A DNA stretch of 64,000 bases from Penium margaritaceum (lineage: Eukaryota > Streptophyta > Zygnematophyceae > Desmidiales > Peniaceae). Shown piece by piece: positions 10,250 through 20,643 of the stretch (positions are counted from its first letter, which is position 1; the number at the start of each line of letters is the position of its first letter). The notes beneath the pieces were generated by a model. That model saw only the letters and a list, made by a program, of their open reading frames with translations. It made no database searches and was not told where the DNA came from. A program made the translations under genes and the position numbers. The stretch covers positions 29,997 to 93,996 of the forward strand of contig SZWC01009474.1 of NCBI GenBank assembly GCA_023375785.1, in the 5' to 3' direction.

Positions 10250-10739
10250 AATGCGCAGCAGTGGGAAGCCGCAATGCGCGACGAGCTAAGGGCTCTTGAC
10301 GACCATGCTGTGTACGAGATGGTCGACCTGCCACCAAGGTGCAAAGTCACTGATGCACGATTGATCTTCCGGCGCAAGTACAAATCCGATGGCACACTTG
10401 ACAAGTGCAAGGCTCGTCTCACGGCCAAGGGTTTCTCCCAAGTCCCTGGCATTGACTTTGACAAAACATTCACGCCAGTTGGCCGTTACACCACAGCTCG
10501 AGCCTTGTTGAGCCTTGTTCCTCAACATGAGGGGTAGCTCGAGCACATGGACATCAGCAATGATTTTTTTGCATGGTCAGCTGGACAAGGAGATTCACAT
10601 GGTTCAGCCCCCTGGGTTCTTAGAGGGCACCGAAAGTGTGGCAAAAGGCCCTCTATGGCCTGAAACAGTCACCCCGGTGCTAGAACCAGGAGATCATGTC
10701 CACACTTCAAAGGGGCGGCTACCAACATAACTGTGTTGA

Positions 10740-10785
<46 letters not shown>

Positions 10786-10891
10786 NNNNGTGGCAAAAGG
10801 CCCTCTATGGCCTGAAACAGTCACCCCGGTGCTAGAACCAGGAGATCATGTCCACACTTCAAAGGGGCGGCTACCAACATAACTGTGTTGA

Positions 10892-10930
<39 letters not shown>

Positions 10931-11880
10931 CTCCTCCGTCAGCCCCTTTTGTCGCTGTCCTTGTCTATGTGGATGGCTTGCTGATAGCATCACCCAGCCA
11001 GGAGGCTGTGTGATTGGTGAAGGCGCTCCTCCAATCCACGTACAAGATGAAGGACTTGGGGCCGGCTCATGTCTTCTTGGGCATGGAGCTGGAGCGAGAC
11101 CGCTCTCACCGTGTACTTCACGTTCACCATGCTGCCCATGTGCACAGCGTGGAGGAGCGCTCCGCCCCATTCCTCAAGACAGTACCCACAGCTTCCATGT
11201 CCATGAACCCAGCTGGACAGAAGCTGCTGAAGACATTGGACGTGTCGAAGCTGGGGGAGCCAGTTGACGTGACAGAACACCTCCGTGTGATTGGCTCGCT
11301 CATGTACCTGGTGACAACAACAAGGGCAGATGTTGCCTTCGTTGTGGATTTCCTGGCACAGTTCTCACAGTGTCCGAGATCAGGATATCTGGAGGATTCA
11401 CTACGCATTGTCAGATACGCTCTGTCTACCGCTTGCACTGGCCTCTGCTATAGGGCACAACCATCAGTGGTAATTGATGGATACACAGACAGTGACTAGG
11501 CTGATGATGCTGATGCTTGCAGCCGTACTGGATACATATTTCTATCTGGCGATACCGCAGTGTCTTAGAAGAGTGGAAACAAGGGGTGTGTTGGTTGTAG
11601 TTCTAGTGAGGGTGAGTATTTTGCACTTGGGGCGGGCACTTGTGAGATCATTTGGCTTTGTTGCCTGTTCCAGTAGCTGTTTGTACCCATTCATTGCATC
11701 ACTCTGTGCTGCAAAAATCAAAGCACCAAGGCTATTTCTGAGTACGATGGCATGCACCACACTCGCACTAAACATATCAATGCTGAGCATCATTTTGTGC
11801 GCAAGAAAGTGGCTGTAGGTGATATGCAGATCGTCTGGGTCGACAGTCGACAGCAGAGAATTCCTTACGAAGGCGCTCAA
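10250..11880 (+). pseudogene. RE-2 reverse transcriptase and RNase H
   Basis: RT begins around 10274 (MRDELRALDDHAVYEMVDLP), continues through KARLTAKGFSQVPGIDFDKT and is broken by TAG at 10536 and a frameshift. The assembly gap lies in the thumb-proximal part. The polymerase motif at 10965-10985 reads VYVDGLLIAS, so YVDD has become YVDG. RNase H follows (GYTDSDWAD-like with TAG for Trp, then CSSSEGEYFALG, then HTRTKHINAEHHFVRK near 11755-11800). One catalytic Asp position reads Lys (CKNQSTKAI). Not functional. Confidence 0.75.
10638..10926. other. Assembly gap flanked by two identical copies of the same segment
   Basis: Four N at 10786-10789. The segment 10638-10785 (from GTGGCAAAAGG to a CT-dinucleotide run) is repeated without visible change at 10790-10926, again ending in a CT run. 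A short gap between two identical sequences that both end in a microsatellite is typical of two contig ends that overlap but were not merged. The true sequence probably has one copy and one CT repeat of unknown length. Confidence 0.85.
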
Positions 11881-12036
11881 CAGCGACGTCTTCAAGGCTA
11901 CACTCCATGCTATCGGCTTTTTGTGTTCTTGTGGTGCTCCCGATTGAGTCGTTGCACTTGTGCGTATCCATGTACAGTCGTACATGTCACACTTTGTGAC
12001 ATTTGTGTGAGTGTGCTGTATGCGTCGGTTATGAGT

Positions 12037-12046
12037 TATGGGGAAG
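12037..12046 (+). other. RE-2 polypurine tract
   Basis: TATGGGGAAG directly before the 3' LTR start TGTTGG. Confidence 0.75.
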
Positions 12047-12568
12047 TGTTGGTTCTGTGTCTCGTATATGCTGTGACCTTTGGCCTCGTTGCACGCCTCA
12101 CTTGCCACTGATGCAGGTGACTAGGAGAGAGGAGAAAGTGCTACCGATACGTTCATTGTCACTGAGCCATGGTCGTTGGACCTGGAGACACCGGTGTCAT
12201 TTAAACCCATAGGGAAGTGATATCGATTTACTCCTCCTAACTTGGTCACCCGGTTTTAGACTCGTCATTGGGACATTGCGGTGTGTAGTGAGAAAGCAAA
12301 ACAAAGGAGAAAACAGGATTGGGGGGGAGCCAGGTTTGACACCCGCGTGGTGGAGGTGAGACCTCGAGCAAGAGCGAGCTCGCTGCACGCTCGCTCTTGG
12401 CTCACTCCCCAACGAGTAATACACCACTGTTGCATGACTGAATCGTGTGACTTAATTGCATGAATCCAGACTTGGATGCCTCTCGTCGTCTCCATTTTAT
12501 GCTCTAAACCTGTGAAGCATCCCTCGCTCTTGCCTCTTCCATTCCCTCACTGTGTTCTCCTATGTACT
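12047..12568 (+). repeat. RE-2 3' LTR (522 bp)
   Basis: Pairs with 4912-5411. It is slightly longer because of small indels near its end (for example GAATCGTGTGACTTAATTGCATG against GAATTACGTGACTC in the other copy). Confidence 0.9.
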
Positions 12569-12573
12569 GGTAG
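12569..12573. repeat. Right target-site duplication of RE-2 (GGTAG)
   Basis: Matches 4907-4911. RE-3 leader resumes at 12574. Confidence 0.8.
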
Positions 12574-13600
12574 AGCCAGAGGCGGAATTCTACCGAAATA
12601 TTTTTGACAGTTCCCTTCATTACAACGGCCGTCTTGGCGGTGACATGAAACACGAGTGATGGCGCCTTAGGCCGCCACAGAACCCTTAGCAGCAGCAGAA
12701 GCAGCCAAGCCATTCGCAATGGATGCGGAAACAGCAGCAGCTGCATTGGTAGCTGCATGTGACAGAAGCAGCAGCAACCACAACAGCGTTGTCTTAGGCT
12801 ACCACAGCCGCAGCAGCCATAGCCTCGGCAACAGAAGCAATAGTAGCAGCAACAACAGTAGTAGCAGCAGCAACAACAACAACAACAGTAGTAGCAGCAA
12901 TAGCGGCAGCTGCTGTAGTGCCGTTTCTGTAGCAGCCACAGCATTAGCAGCGCCAGTAGCCATAGCCTTGGCAACAACAGTAGTAGCAGCAGCATCAGCT
13001 ACATTAGCGGTGGAGCTGTTGTGAAAGCAGTTACAATAATAGGAGTAGCAACAACAGTAGCAGCCGCAGAAGCGAATCCTTTACGCGAGTAGCAACAGTA
13101 GCAGCAGCGAACCAGCAGCACAAGTAGCATTTTCAGGTGCAGCAGGTCCGTGAGAGCAGCAACAGCTGTGACATCTGGCAGCAGCGCAGCAGGCGAGAAG
13201 CTACCTCGTAGCTCCTATGCCTCATGCTCTGTTGGGCTCGTCTATCAACAAATCCGTTGATCAACAAGCTCATCCGAGGGGATTCGAGCTTGCTCACCTC
13301 CAAGAAAAAAAAAGGGGTAGACCATCCCCTCCTTAGCGTACCAACACCTGTCCTGGGTGAACCTGGATGCGCTTTTGACAGGCTAGGTCTCCTGCTATAC
13401 TGCTGGACCGTTTTATTTTACTTCTTCCTGTTTCATTCTTAGTTTTTTTTTTTCCCTTTCTCTTTTGCTCCTTAGTCGAGACCCGGGCATCCTGGGTTTG
13501 TTTTGGTGCTACAGGTAGACTGGTTCTTGGAGACTGATTTTAGGTCTTACCTTTCTTTGTTATGGTCGAGATCCTTGCAGGTGGGAGTCTGACCCTGTGT
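12574..13600 (+). other. RE-3 leader, right part, with AGC/AAC trinucleotide tract
   Basis: No supported gene. The part 12680-13180 is rich in AGCAGC, AACAAC and GTAGCAGC triplets, densest at 12833-12910, and gives long Ser/Asn/Ala frames that look like low complexity rather than a protein. The part 13180-13600 is unremarkable and includes runs of A and T at 13304 and 13442. In RE-2 and RE-9 the gag body precedes the gag tail. Here I find none of it, so gag is probably deleted between about 13050 and 13600. Confidence 0.6.
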
Positions 13601-13620
13601 AGTGGGAGACCACCGTCGTC

Positions 13621-14100
13621 ATGACGTCGGTTGTTCCAACACCCACACCGACGTCCCTGGCAGTGGCGGTACCCCATCCGGGGTGGTGTTGGCTTCCGCC
13701 ACCATACTATCCCATGGTCTATGGACAGCCTTTTTTCTCCTACACCCCTCTATCGTGGCTCCAGCCCGCAGCTCCATCCTTCTTTGTGCCACCATCTCGG
13801 GTCCTTTCCTGAGCTACCGCATCGTCCAGATACATCTGCTCCGGCATCCCCATTCCCTTGCCTTCTTTGGCCTCCGGTTATCTCCTCCGGTGTGAGTTTG
13901 ACTGTCAAGTCTGGGGGTCACCGTTGTTTGTCGGATGGAGCCCTTTAGGGCGCGTCAGATGGTGGGGCTGCATCGCATGTGGAGTGGGTTGAGCATTGGC
14001 AGTCGTTCACCCTTTCCCTTCTCCTTGCTGTGATCTTTGGTCGTACTACATCCTCTCCTGTCCTAGCTCACAGTATCACACATTGTCATGTGACAGCTCC
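13621..14100 (+). pseudogene. RE-3 gag C-terminal remnant
   Basis: A Pro/Tyr/Trp-rich stretch (GWCWLPPPYYPMVYG) resembles the Gag tail of RE-9 (GWISPPSCPHYYGPP) and RE-1 (SSPLYFGPPSGSYSPP). It is followed by stops. No zinc knuckle is left. Confidence 0.5.
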
Positions 14101-14109
14101 GTCTCATGT

Positions 14110-15125
14110 GTGAAGTGGCTTCTGGATCATCGATTCTAGAGCCACTCATCACATGACGTTGTCGCTTTTATCCCGTTGGAGCCTTTCGGTGACGTATGCT
14201 TCATCCGCACTGGCTCTGGCCAGATGTTTCCAGTTCAGGGCATTGGTGTTGTGCATTCTTTTTGTCCGTTGGATGACATATTCTTGCCTGATTTCCTCTT
14301 TGTCCCTACGCGTGAGATCAGCTTGTTGTGTATCATTGCCTTGGATGATCAAGACATGGACTTTGCCTCATCTCGTGCTATTCACACTGTGTTGCTGCAG
14401 TCGTCTGGCTGTCCTGTTCTTCGTGGTCTGCGTTATGACAAATTGCATCATGTACCCTTGTTTACACCGTCATCCTTGGCCACTGCAGTACATGTTGCTC
14501 CCTTGCTTTCCCCTGCACACACACGTTTACTCAATTGCTGCCTGTGTCATGTGCATACAGCCGCCATCCATAGCCTCTTGCATCATCAGCCTGTTGTTGG
14601 TCTTGACCTTGGCACATTCCTTGTGCCATGCACTGCTGGCTGTCTTGATTGTGTACAAGGAAAGCTACATCACCCGTCCTTCTCTTTGTCTGACTCCTAC
14701 ATGCTGTACCCCCTTTTCCTTGTCCATGCAAATGTCATGAGCCCGCTCCCTGATGATGTTTTGGGTGATGTTGGTTGGTACGCCTTGTGTCTTACAAATG
14801 ATTTCTCTCCCTTTTGTTGGATCTCTGCCCTTCGCCATAAAACTAATGTCGGGTCCATGATCGAGTCCTGGCTTGTCCAGGCTGAGCGTGCTTGCTAGTG
14901 TGGGCTGATAGCTTCCTGCTCTGATCGTGGTGGAGAGTTCATGGTCCCACAGCCCGCTTCTTCCAGTCTCAAGGAGTGCACCTGGAGCTCTCTGCTCCAT
15001 ATACACCACAGTATAATGGGGTGTCAGAATGTTGAAACCATACTCTTGTTGACTGTGCTTGCACCCTTCTTATCAAGTCTGGCCTCCTTCCGCTATTTGC
15101 ATTTGATGCCATGTCTTACATGAAG
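14110..15125 (+). pseudogene. RE-3 protease, GAG-pre-integrase and integrase
   Basis: PR reads WIIDSRATHHMT near 14125-14160, in a different frame from what follows, with the same Gly-to-Arg change as RE-2. One frame then runs 14176-14898: the PR tail (GSGQMFPVQGIGVVHSF), GPI (NCCLCHVHTAAIHSLLHH, CTAGCLDCVQGKLHH) and the start of IN (ANVMSPLPDDVLGDVGWYA, LTNDFSPF). A TAG at about 14896 ends that frame. Beyond it IN continues as SCSDRGGEF in the same frame and then breaks up. The first catalytic region reads HANVMSP where HADVMGP is expected. Confidence 0.7.
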
Positions 15126-15181
15126 TAGGTTTGGAGCTATGTTCTCCACGATCTGCTGCCTCGTCATGTCACGTCATTTGA

Positions 15182-15840
15182 ATGATGGTCTGGTCATCGC
15201 TCATGTCTAGGACAACATCACCAGTGTTTGGCTCCCTGAAGAACAACGAGAGGGCAAGCTATTTCCTCGAGGTTGCCTTTGTCCTTTTCTTGGTGTTCTC
15301 TCCCAGTCCAAGGCCTGGCACTTTTAGGACCCCGAGCGTGGTCGGGTTGTGGAGTCTCACGATGCTCTCTTCTTTGAGAGTACCTTCTCTGGTAACATTG
15401 CTCATTCTGTTTCTTCGCTTGCGCCCTTCTCTCATCCAGGGAGAGGTGGTGTACATAGAGTATCCTTCAATAGTGGCTGCATTTTTCATCCCACTACATC
15501 ATCACCTGTGTGATCTCCTATTATTTCTACGTTGTCACTGGCATCACCTCTTGTCACATCTGCATCATCTCCTGTGTCATCTCCTCTCGCGGCTGCATCG
15601 TCGCCAAAATCACCTGCGTCTGTGTCGTTGCCTGTGTTCTCTCGTGCTATGCCTGTGTTGATGCCTATGTCATCCATTCTTGCATCTGTGTTGACGCTGG
15701 TCTCATCTCTTGTCACGTCTGCGTGGCCACTTGTGCCATCTCCAGTAGTGTCGACGCCACCTACATCATCCCCTACCGCATTTGCGTCATCTCTTATTAC
15801 GTCATTGTCTGCATCATCGGCTGTGGTTCCATGAGCAATG
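15182..15840 (+). pseudogene. RE-3 integrase tail and Ser/Pro-rich linker
   Basis: After the IN core the frame breaks into fragments resembling the conserved post-core segment (HDALFFESTFSGN near 15355). From 15530 to 15830 the plus frame is an almost pure Ser/Pro/Ala/Val run built of TCA, TCT and CCT codons, the usual low-complexity linker between IN and RT in this group (compare RE-9 at 54290-54660). Stops end it before RT. Confidence 0.45.
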
Positions 15841-16259
15841 GACCCAGTCGCACCCTTGTAGCCCCCCATCTTGTTGCCATTTCTTCACATGCCAGGCGGT
15901 CGTCCGAGACCTTTGCGTTCTGTACCTCACTATGCCTTGCCTACTAGTCGTGCAGCATCGACTGACAACACTGGGCCCGTGTAGTCAGTCTGTCTAGATC
16001 ACGCTCGTGTTGCTAACCCCACACAGCCTACTCCTATCTCTGTTCTTGACTCTCTTGGCTTGGCGGCGACTGTGGTACAGCCTAACACCGTGCTTAGACA
16101 CTCTCTAATTACTGATGAGTTCCACCGAGCCATTGTAGTAGCTGGGTCAACTCGGCCTCTGCCACATCCCTCATTTGCCACCGCACTCGTTGCCAGTGGC
16201 AGCACAACACGTGTGTCTGAACCGAACACAGTGGAACAAGCATGCTCTGCTGCAGATGG

Positions 16260-17730
16260 AACTCTGAGGGAGCAATCTATGCGTGAGGAACTACAATCAA
16301 GGAGCATGGGGTTTTTGTGAAAGTAAAGCTCTTGCGTGGTCATCAGGCCATCTCAGCCAATTGGGTGTTTTAAATGCAAGAGAGGCCCAATGGCTCAGTG
16401 GAACAGTACAAGGCCCATCGCACGGCCAAGGGATTCTCCTAAGTGCCTGATGTGGACTTGGATGCCACCTTTGTCCCTATGGGCAAGTACACCATGGCAA
16501 AGGCCATGTTGAGTAAGGTGCCAAAGCATGATTGGGATCTCTACCAGTTGGACGTCAATACTGCTTTCTTGCATGGTAATCTTGAGTAACAGATCTATCT
16601 CGTCCAGCCTCTAGGGTTCAAGGATGGAACAAATAGAGTCTGGCGTCTCCGAAAGACCTTGTATGGCTTGAAGCAATCTCCACGTTGATAGAATCGTAAG
16701 ATTTGTGCTATCTTGGAGTCGGACAGGTATCACCATAGCATAGTGGACCCAAGACCATTCGTGAGTGTTCCTCTCTACCCTTTATCACTGTCCTGGTCTA
16801 TGTGGAGGACTTCTTGATTGCTTCTCCCAATCCTCAGGTTGTCCAGGGTTTGAAGGATCTCCTCCAGTTTGTGTACCGAATGAAGGATCTTGGTTGAGCT
16901 TGTGTCTTGTTGGGAATGGAGATTGAGTGTGATCGTTAGCGTCGCACACAACACGTGCATCAAGCTGGATACATAAGGACTCTAGGGGAGCGTTTTGTTG
17001 ATCTGTTGGCCACAGTCCCTTCTACATCTACGCCTATGATGCCCGATGGGCAGAGGCTTCTCACATGTGCAGACCCAGATTGTCTTAAAGAGCCTGTCGA
17101 CGTCAAGACGTACCTTTGAGCCATTGGCTCCCTGATGTTCTTCGGGACCACAACGCACACAGATGCTGCCTTTGTTGTGAGATTCTTGTCACAGTTCTGA
17201 CAACATCGTGTCAGCTCCACTTGGAGGCTGCTTTGTACATGCTGCAGTATGTTGTGTCTACCCCACTTCTGGGCATGTGCATTCAAGCACAACCATCAGT
17301 TGTTCTTGATGGGTACTCTGACAGTGATTGGGCCCATGATCACGATGTATGTAGCCGGTCCAGCTACATCTTCCATGTCGGAGGTACAACTGCCTCATGG
17401 AAGAGTGGCAAGTAGGAATGCGTAGCACAAAGCTCGACTGAGGCTCAGTATGTCGCAATGGGGACGAAGGTCTATGAGAACATCTGAATGTGCCACCTCA
17501 TGCAGCAGCTGCACCAGTGCATCTGCTGCATCACCATCCACTTTGACAATGAGAGAACAGGCCACATAGTAGAGCATGATGGCATGTGCCACACGCACAC
17601 AAAGTACATCAACATTGAGCATCATTTTGTGTGTGAGCATATATCACATGGCAATGTCTATGTTGTGGGTACTAGCATTCAGACTTCCTCACTAAAGCGC
17701 TGTACAGTGGCAAGTTCAAGTTTGCAATGA
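16260..17730 (+). pseudogene. RE-3 reverse transcriptase and RNase H
   Basis: RT is recognisable in pieces. The fingers region runs 16400-16690 with several stops (TAA at 16441 and 16587, TGA-TAG near 16686). The polymerase motif at 16796-16825 reads VYVEDFLIAS in place of YVDD. RNase H runs 17281-17700 with GYSDSDWAHDHDVCSR, SSTEAQYVAMGTKV, CITIHFDNERT and HTHTKYINIEHHFV, so its acidic residues are mostly retained. Stops and frameshifts throughout. Confidence 0.65.
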
Positions 17731-17906
17731 GCAATGTTGGACTTCGCATATGTTCCTGCTGCTACTTGATTTGTACCCCACTCTTGCTGCTTCCTCTGCA
17801 GTTCTTGTGTGACCCTGTCTCGTGCCCCTTGCAATGCCCTGTTGTTGCCATCGTTTTGGGACCCTTGCTTGCTCGTGGTGACCAATGTCTACGGGTCATG
17901 GGGGAG

Positions 17907-18216
17907 TGTTGGTGTGTGAGTCACGGTGACTTCTGGAATTGTCTTCATGTCTTACTAGTATGCTAGGACACTCGACGGCTACTCTGACAGTGTCAGCTCC
18001 AGCCAGCGCGTCCTCACATGCTCTCTAGGGTTTTGTCGGTGACCACTTCCCGGGGTCCATTTTCTCAGCGGCACTATCCTTATGTGTTCATTACCTAGAA
18101 CCTTGGAGTTTCTATTTCTGCACCTGATGCTTCTTTTGGTTGGTTGTTTGGAGAATGGAGGAGCATGTACACCTGATGGGTTCCCACTTGTTATTGTTTT
18201 GGAGCTTGCTCCAAAA
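17907..18216 (+). repeat. RE-3 3' LTR, truncated
   Basis: Starts TGTTGGTGTGTGAG right after the polypurine tract CATGGGGGAG (17897-17906). It matches 4313-4530 and loses similarity after GGAGCTTGC near 18214. There the LTR of RE-4 takes over, so the U5 half is missing. Confidence 0.7.
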
Positions 18217-18536
18217 CTTGAACTGTCAGAAAGTGCCCCTGACATGGACTCCATTTGCCATTTTCCTGGTTTGGCCACTAGAGAGTGGTTTGGACTCCTT
18301 GGATTTTTCCATGTGGTTTTGAGCTTTGGTTGCTCAATTTGGTAGAGAATTCAGAAGGTTAGCCCCATCCCAAGTTTGGGTGGTAGGTGGGTGGAATCTG
18401 GGTGTCCGTCACTGGTGATGGGATAACTTCACCACCAGTGGTCCGAGTTCGATTTCAATGAGCTCCAAAGGCATGTGGACCATAAAGGAAGTGATGTGGA
18501 TGGTCTCCTGGACCAGGGCAAGCCTCATCCCACATT

Positions 18537-18592
18537 GGAGTGACAGGAAGGGCGCTTCGACAGGCCACTGTCGAAGCGCCTCCCGTCACTCC
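18537..18592. repeat. Hairpin 1 in the RE-4 LTR
   Basis: Perfect 13-bp arms GGCGCTTCGACAG (18551-18563) and CTGTCGAAGCGCC (18568-18580) around a 4-base loop, extended by 8-bp outer arms GGAGTGAC (18537-18544) and GTCACTCC (18585-18592). The RE-7 LTRs have only one side of this palindrome. Confidence 0.9.
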
Positions 18593-18640
18593 AGTGCGTG
18601 GGCATGGTGGGCGGCTCCACCATGGGCTACTTCAACGGTC

Positions 18641-18689
18641 GTAGCAGGAGCTCTACTGCTCCGTTTTGGAGCAGTAGAGCCCCTGCTAC
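18641..18689. repeat. Hairpin 2 in the RE-4 LTR
   Basis: Perfect 13-bp arms GCTCTACTGCTCC (18650-18662) and GGAGCAGTAGAGC (18668-18680) around a 5-base loop, extended by 8-bp outer arms GTAGCAGG (18641-18648) and CCTGCTAC (18682-18689). Same geometry as hairpin 1. RE-7 keeps only the left side. Confidence 0.9.
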
Positions 18690-18878
18690 TCTGGATGCGG
18701 TGGAAAGATCAAATCACAGGGTATAAGAATCTTATCTTATCTCACCAAAACAACTAACCATTAACGGTCTTGAGCCTCTCTCAGTTTCCGCAACCTTTCT
18801 TCTGCGAGAATTCTGCACCTTGGGTGTTGTGGCGACCCAAAGCACACACCTACCTAGGAAGTCTCTTTTCACTAAGAG

Positions 18879-19870
18879 TGTTGAATTTTACATAACAGAA
18901 TCTTTAGGAATCTTCAGAAGTAATCCTCAGATTAATACACAGCGTGATGCTTTTGCTGGATTGTGGGCGGTGATCTCTCAGACGAGTATCACCACTCTTG
19001 CCTCAGTAATGTCATTGACTGTGCGATTCAAGAGTATGAGCTGAAGGCACAGTTACACGACTCATCTCACAAGCTTTCCAACGATACCAAGCTTGTTAAG
19101 AATGATCTCGTACAGACAAAGTAATAAGAAATACAAACCTACAGCTATTTAACTTTCTATGCTAGCAAGCATCAGAAAAATACAAGTGTTACGTAGTCCG
19201 GTATCATGTGTCTTCGAGTTCTCGGTCACAGGATCACACTGACCCCGCTCGATGACCTCGAGTCATCAGCAGACTGAGGTTGGCGGATGCCCAGTGCCCT
19301 CGGTGCGATCCACCGACGAGATCGTCCGGATCTGCGGTCACTTCCCATGGCCGTTGATCTTTCTCGGGTGTTGTCTCGAGAGAAGCCGATGCTCACACTT
19401 CTCGATTCGTCAACGGTTCTGATCAGTCTGCTTCCCCTGCAATGATTCCTGATCACCGGATTCATCTTTAATGGGACGATGTCTGCCTTGAGCTCCAGTC
19501 CCTTGCCACGTCAGCAGACTTGATATCGAGAGGAGCTCACGCTCACACTCTCGCTTAGTCTGCCAGGCCACACACCACGTTTGCCCAAATCCTACCCGAA
19601 TGTATGGCGCTTGTTACCAGTGTACTGTCAGCTCTACGGAGCTCCAATAGGACAAGTAGAGTAGGTAGGGCTGCGGATGGATGGATCAGTGGGACGCCTA
19701 AAGAGGCCTGCCAACAGCCATACCATACCCTGCCATGTAGGAAGGAGAGGAGGGTCGAGAGAGAGAACGAATCTCTCTCTTGGCCCTCTTGCTTCCTTTT
19801 TGTTGATGTTGTGCCAAGCCCAGAAAGCTGTTGGATCAAGGAAATCTGACGGCTGTCCCTTTTTTCAACA
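18879..19870 (-). repeat. RE-5 3' LTR (992 bp)
   Basis: On the minus strand it starts TGTTGAAAAAAGGGAC at 19870. It aligns throughout with 25237-26244. The chief difference is a short CACACACAAGC insertion in the other copy. Confidence 0.9.
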
Positions 19871-19881
19871 TTCTTCCCCTT
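19871..19881 (-). other. RE-5 polypurine tract
   Basis: The minus strand reads AAGGGGAAGAA directly before the 3' LTR start. Confidence 0.75.
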
Positions 19882-20329
19882 GTTGATTCATCACCGGTGA
19901 GCTTGGAGCCGGCAATTTGAAAAAGAAGGACCCCCCCCCCCCCCTTCCGTGAGAACAGAGTTGTGAGGTGGGGGTGAAAGAACGCATGGCAAGGCACGGG
20001 AACGCCCGTCAAAACACTCCCCCCCGGGCAAACCGAGCCTCGACGGTGGCGGAAAAAACTCGGAGAGGGTCCGGGACGACAGCAGTGGAAAGCGAAACAA
20101 GACGCAGGGTGTACAGTGGGACGGTGGAACTTTTTGGCCCGGGCGAAACCCCGTCGGCCGGGGAAAGACCGCACCCAGCAGCACACCCTGCCCGGACTCA
20201 GAGGAGTGGCGACTCCCGCTCATCCTGCCCGAATGGTGAGCTGACAGCGGTAGCCCACCCAACGGGGTCTGGAGTCAAGAGAAAAGCCAGACAGGTTTTG
20301 TGAGGACCAGATTTGCAGTTGCGAGCGGC

Positions 20330-20365
<36 letters not shown>

Positions 20366-20643
20366 ATGGGTCAATGTAGCAAGAATGCAGCACAGGCAGA
20401 GCGGTTGAAGTCCCCTCGTCCATCCCAACGCCTCATGTGGGGGGGACGGAGGAGGAGAATGACCAGCGATGGCAAGAAGGATAGTGTAGAGGAGATGACA
20501 CAGAGAAGAAGCGAGCAGAAGCAAGAAAGGCAGGGTTAGCGGTCGTAGGCAACCCGCGTCCGTGCAAACACCTCATGTGGGGGGTACGGAAATAGGAAGC
20601 CACGACGGCTCCACCGACGACCATCTCCGTCCGTCCCAACGCC
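19882..20643 (-). other. RE-5 3' untranslated region with poly-C tracts and a thrice-repeated motif
   Basis: No gene. Poly-C runs lie at 19932-19944 (13 C) and 20333-20363 (31 C). On the element's own minus strand these are G runs. A motif close to AACGCCTCATGTGGGGGG followed by (A/T)(C/T)GGA occurs near 20428, 20570 and 20639. It may contribute to 3' end processing or may simply be unstable repeat. The 31-C run should be treated as of uncertain length. Confidence 0.6.

Larger units (their letters stand above)
4912..12568 (+). mobile_element. RE-2: full-length but decayed Ty1/copia element nested in RE-3
   Basis: Two LTRs of about 500-520 bp, GGTAG duplications, a degenerate primer site, leader ORFs, gag, PR-GPI-IN, RT-RNase H and a polypurine tract, all in order. 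The whole spans 7657 bp, of which an unknown part of the RT region is probably an assembly duplication around 10786. Stops and frameshifts in every gene show it is not autonomous. It splits the RE-3 leader, so it inserted after RE-3. Confidence 0.85.
4309..18216 (+). mobile_element. RE-3: degenerate Ty1/copia element, split by RE-2
   Basis: The pieces are a truncated 5' LTR and primer site (4309-4911), then leader, gag remnant, pol and a truncated 3' LTR (12574-18216). The 5' LTR at 4313-4530 and the 3' LTR at 17990-18215 share a colinear block (GTCAGC..CAGCC, GGGGTCCATTTTCT, GGAGTTTCT.TTTCTGCACCTG), which ties the pieces together. RE-2 lies in the leader, and RE-1 interrupted the 5' LTR. The central gag is missing and pol has many stops. 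The 3' LTR is cut short where the RE-4 LTR begins. Confidence 0.75.
18234..18878 (+). repeat. RE-4 5' LTR with two internal hairpins
   Basis: Aligns with the RE-7 LTRs over GACTCCTTGGATTTTTCCATG, GGGCGGGTGGAATC-like and GGTATAAG blocks. The start is set at TGCCCCTGACATGG by comparison with TGTTGACATTGTG and is uncertain by some 20 bases. A TATA motif (GTATAAG) lies at about 18720. The LTR is interrupted by RE-5 just before its 3' end. The last bases and the primer site resume at 26250. Confidence 0.7.

Noticed and set aside
12719-13024. Ser/Asn-rich frame in the RE-3 leader
   Set aside because: Low-complexity AGC/AAC repeat that gives open frames on both strands and has no conserved counterpart.
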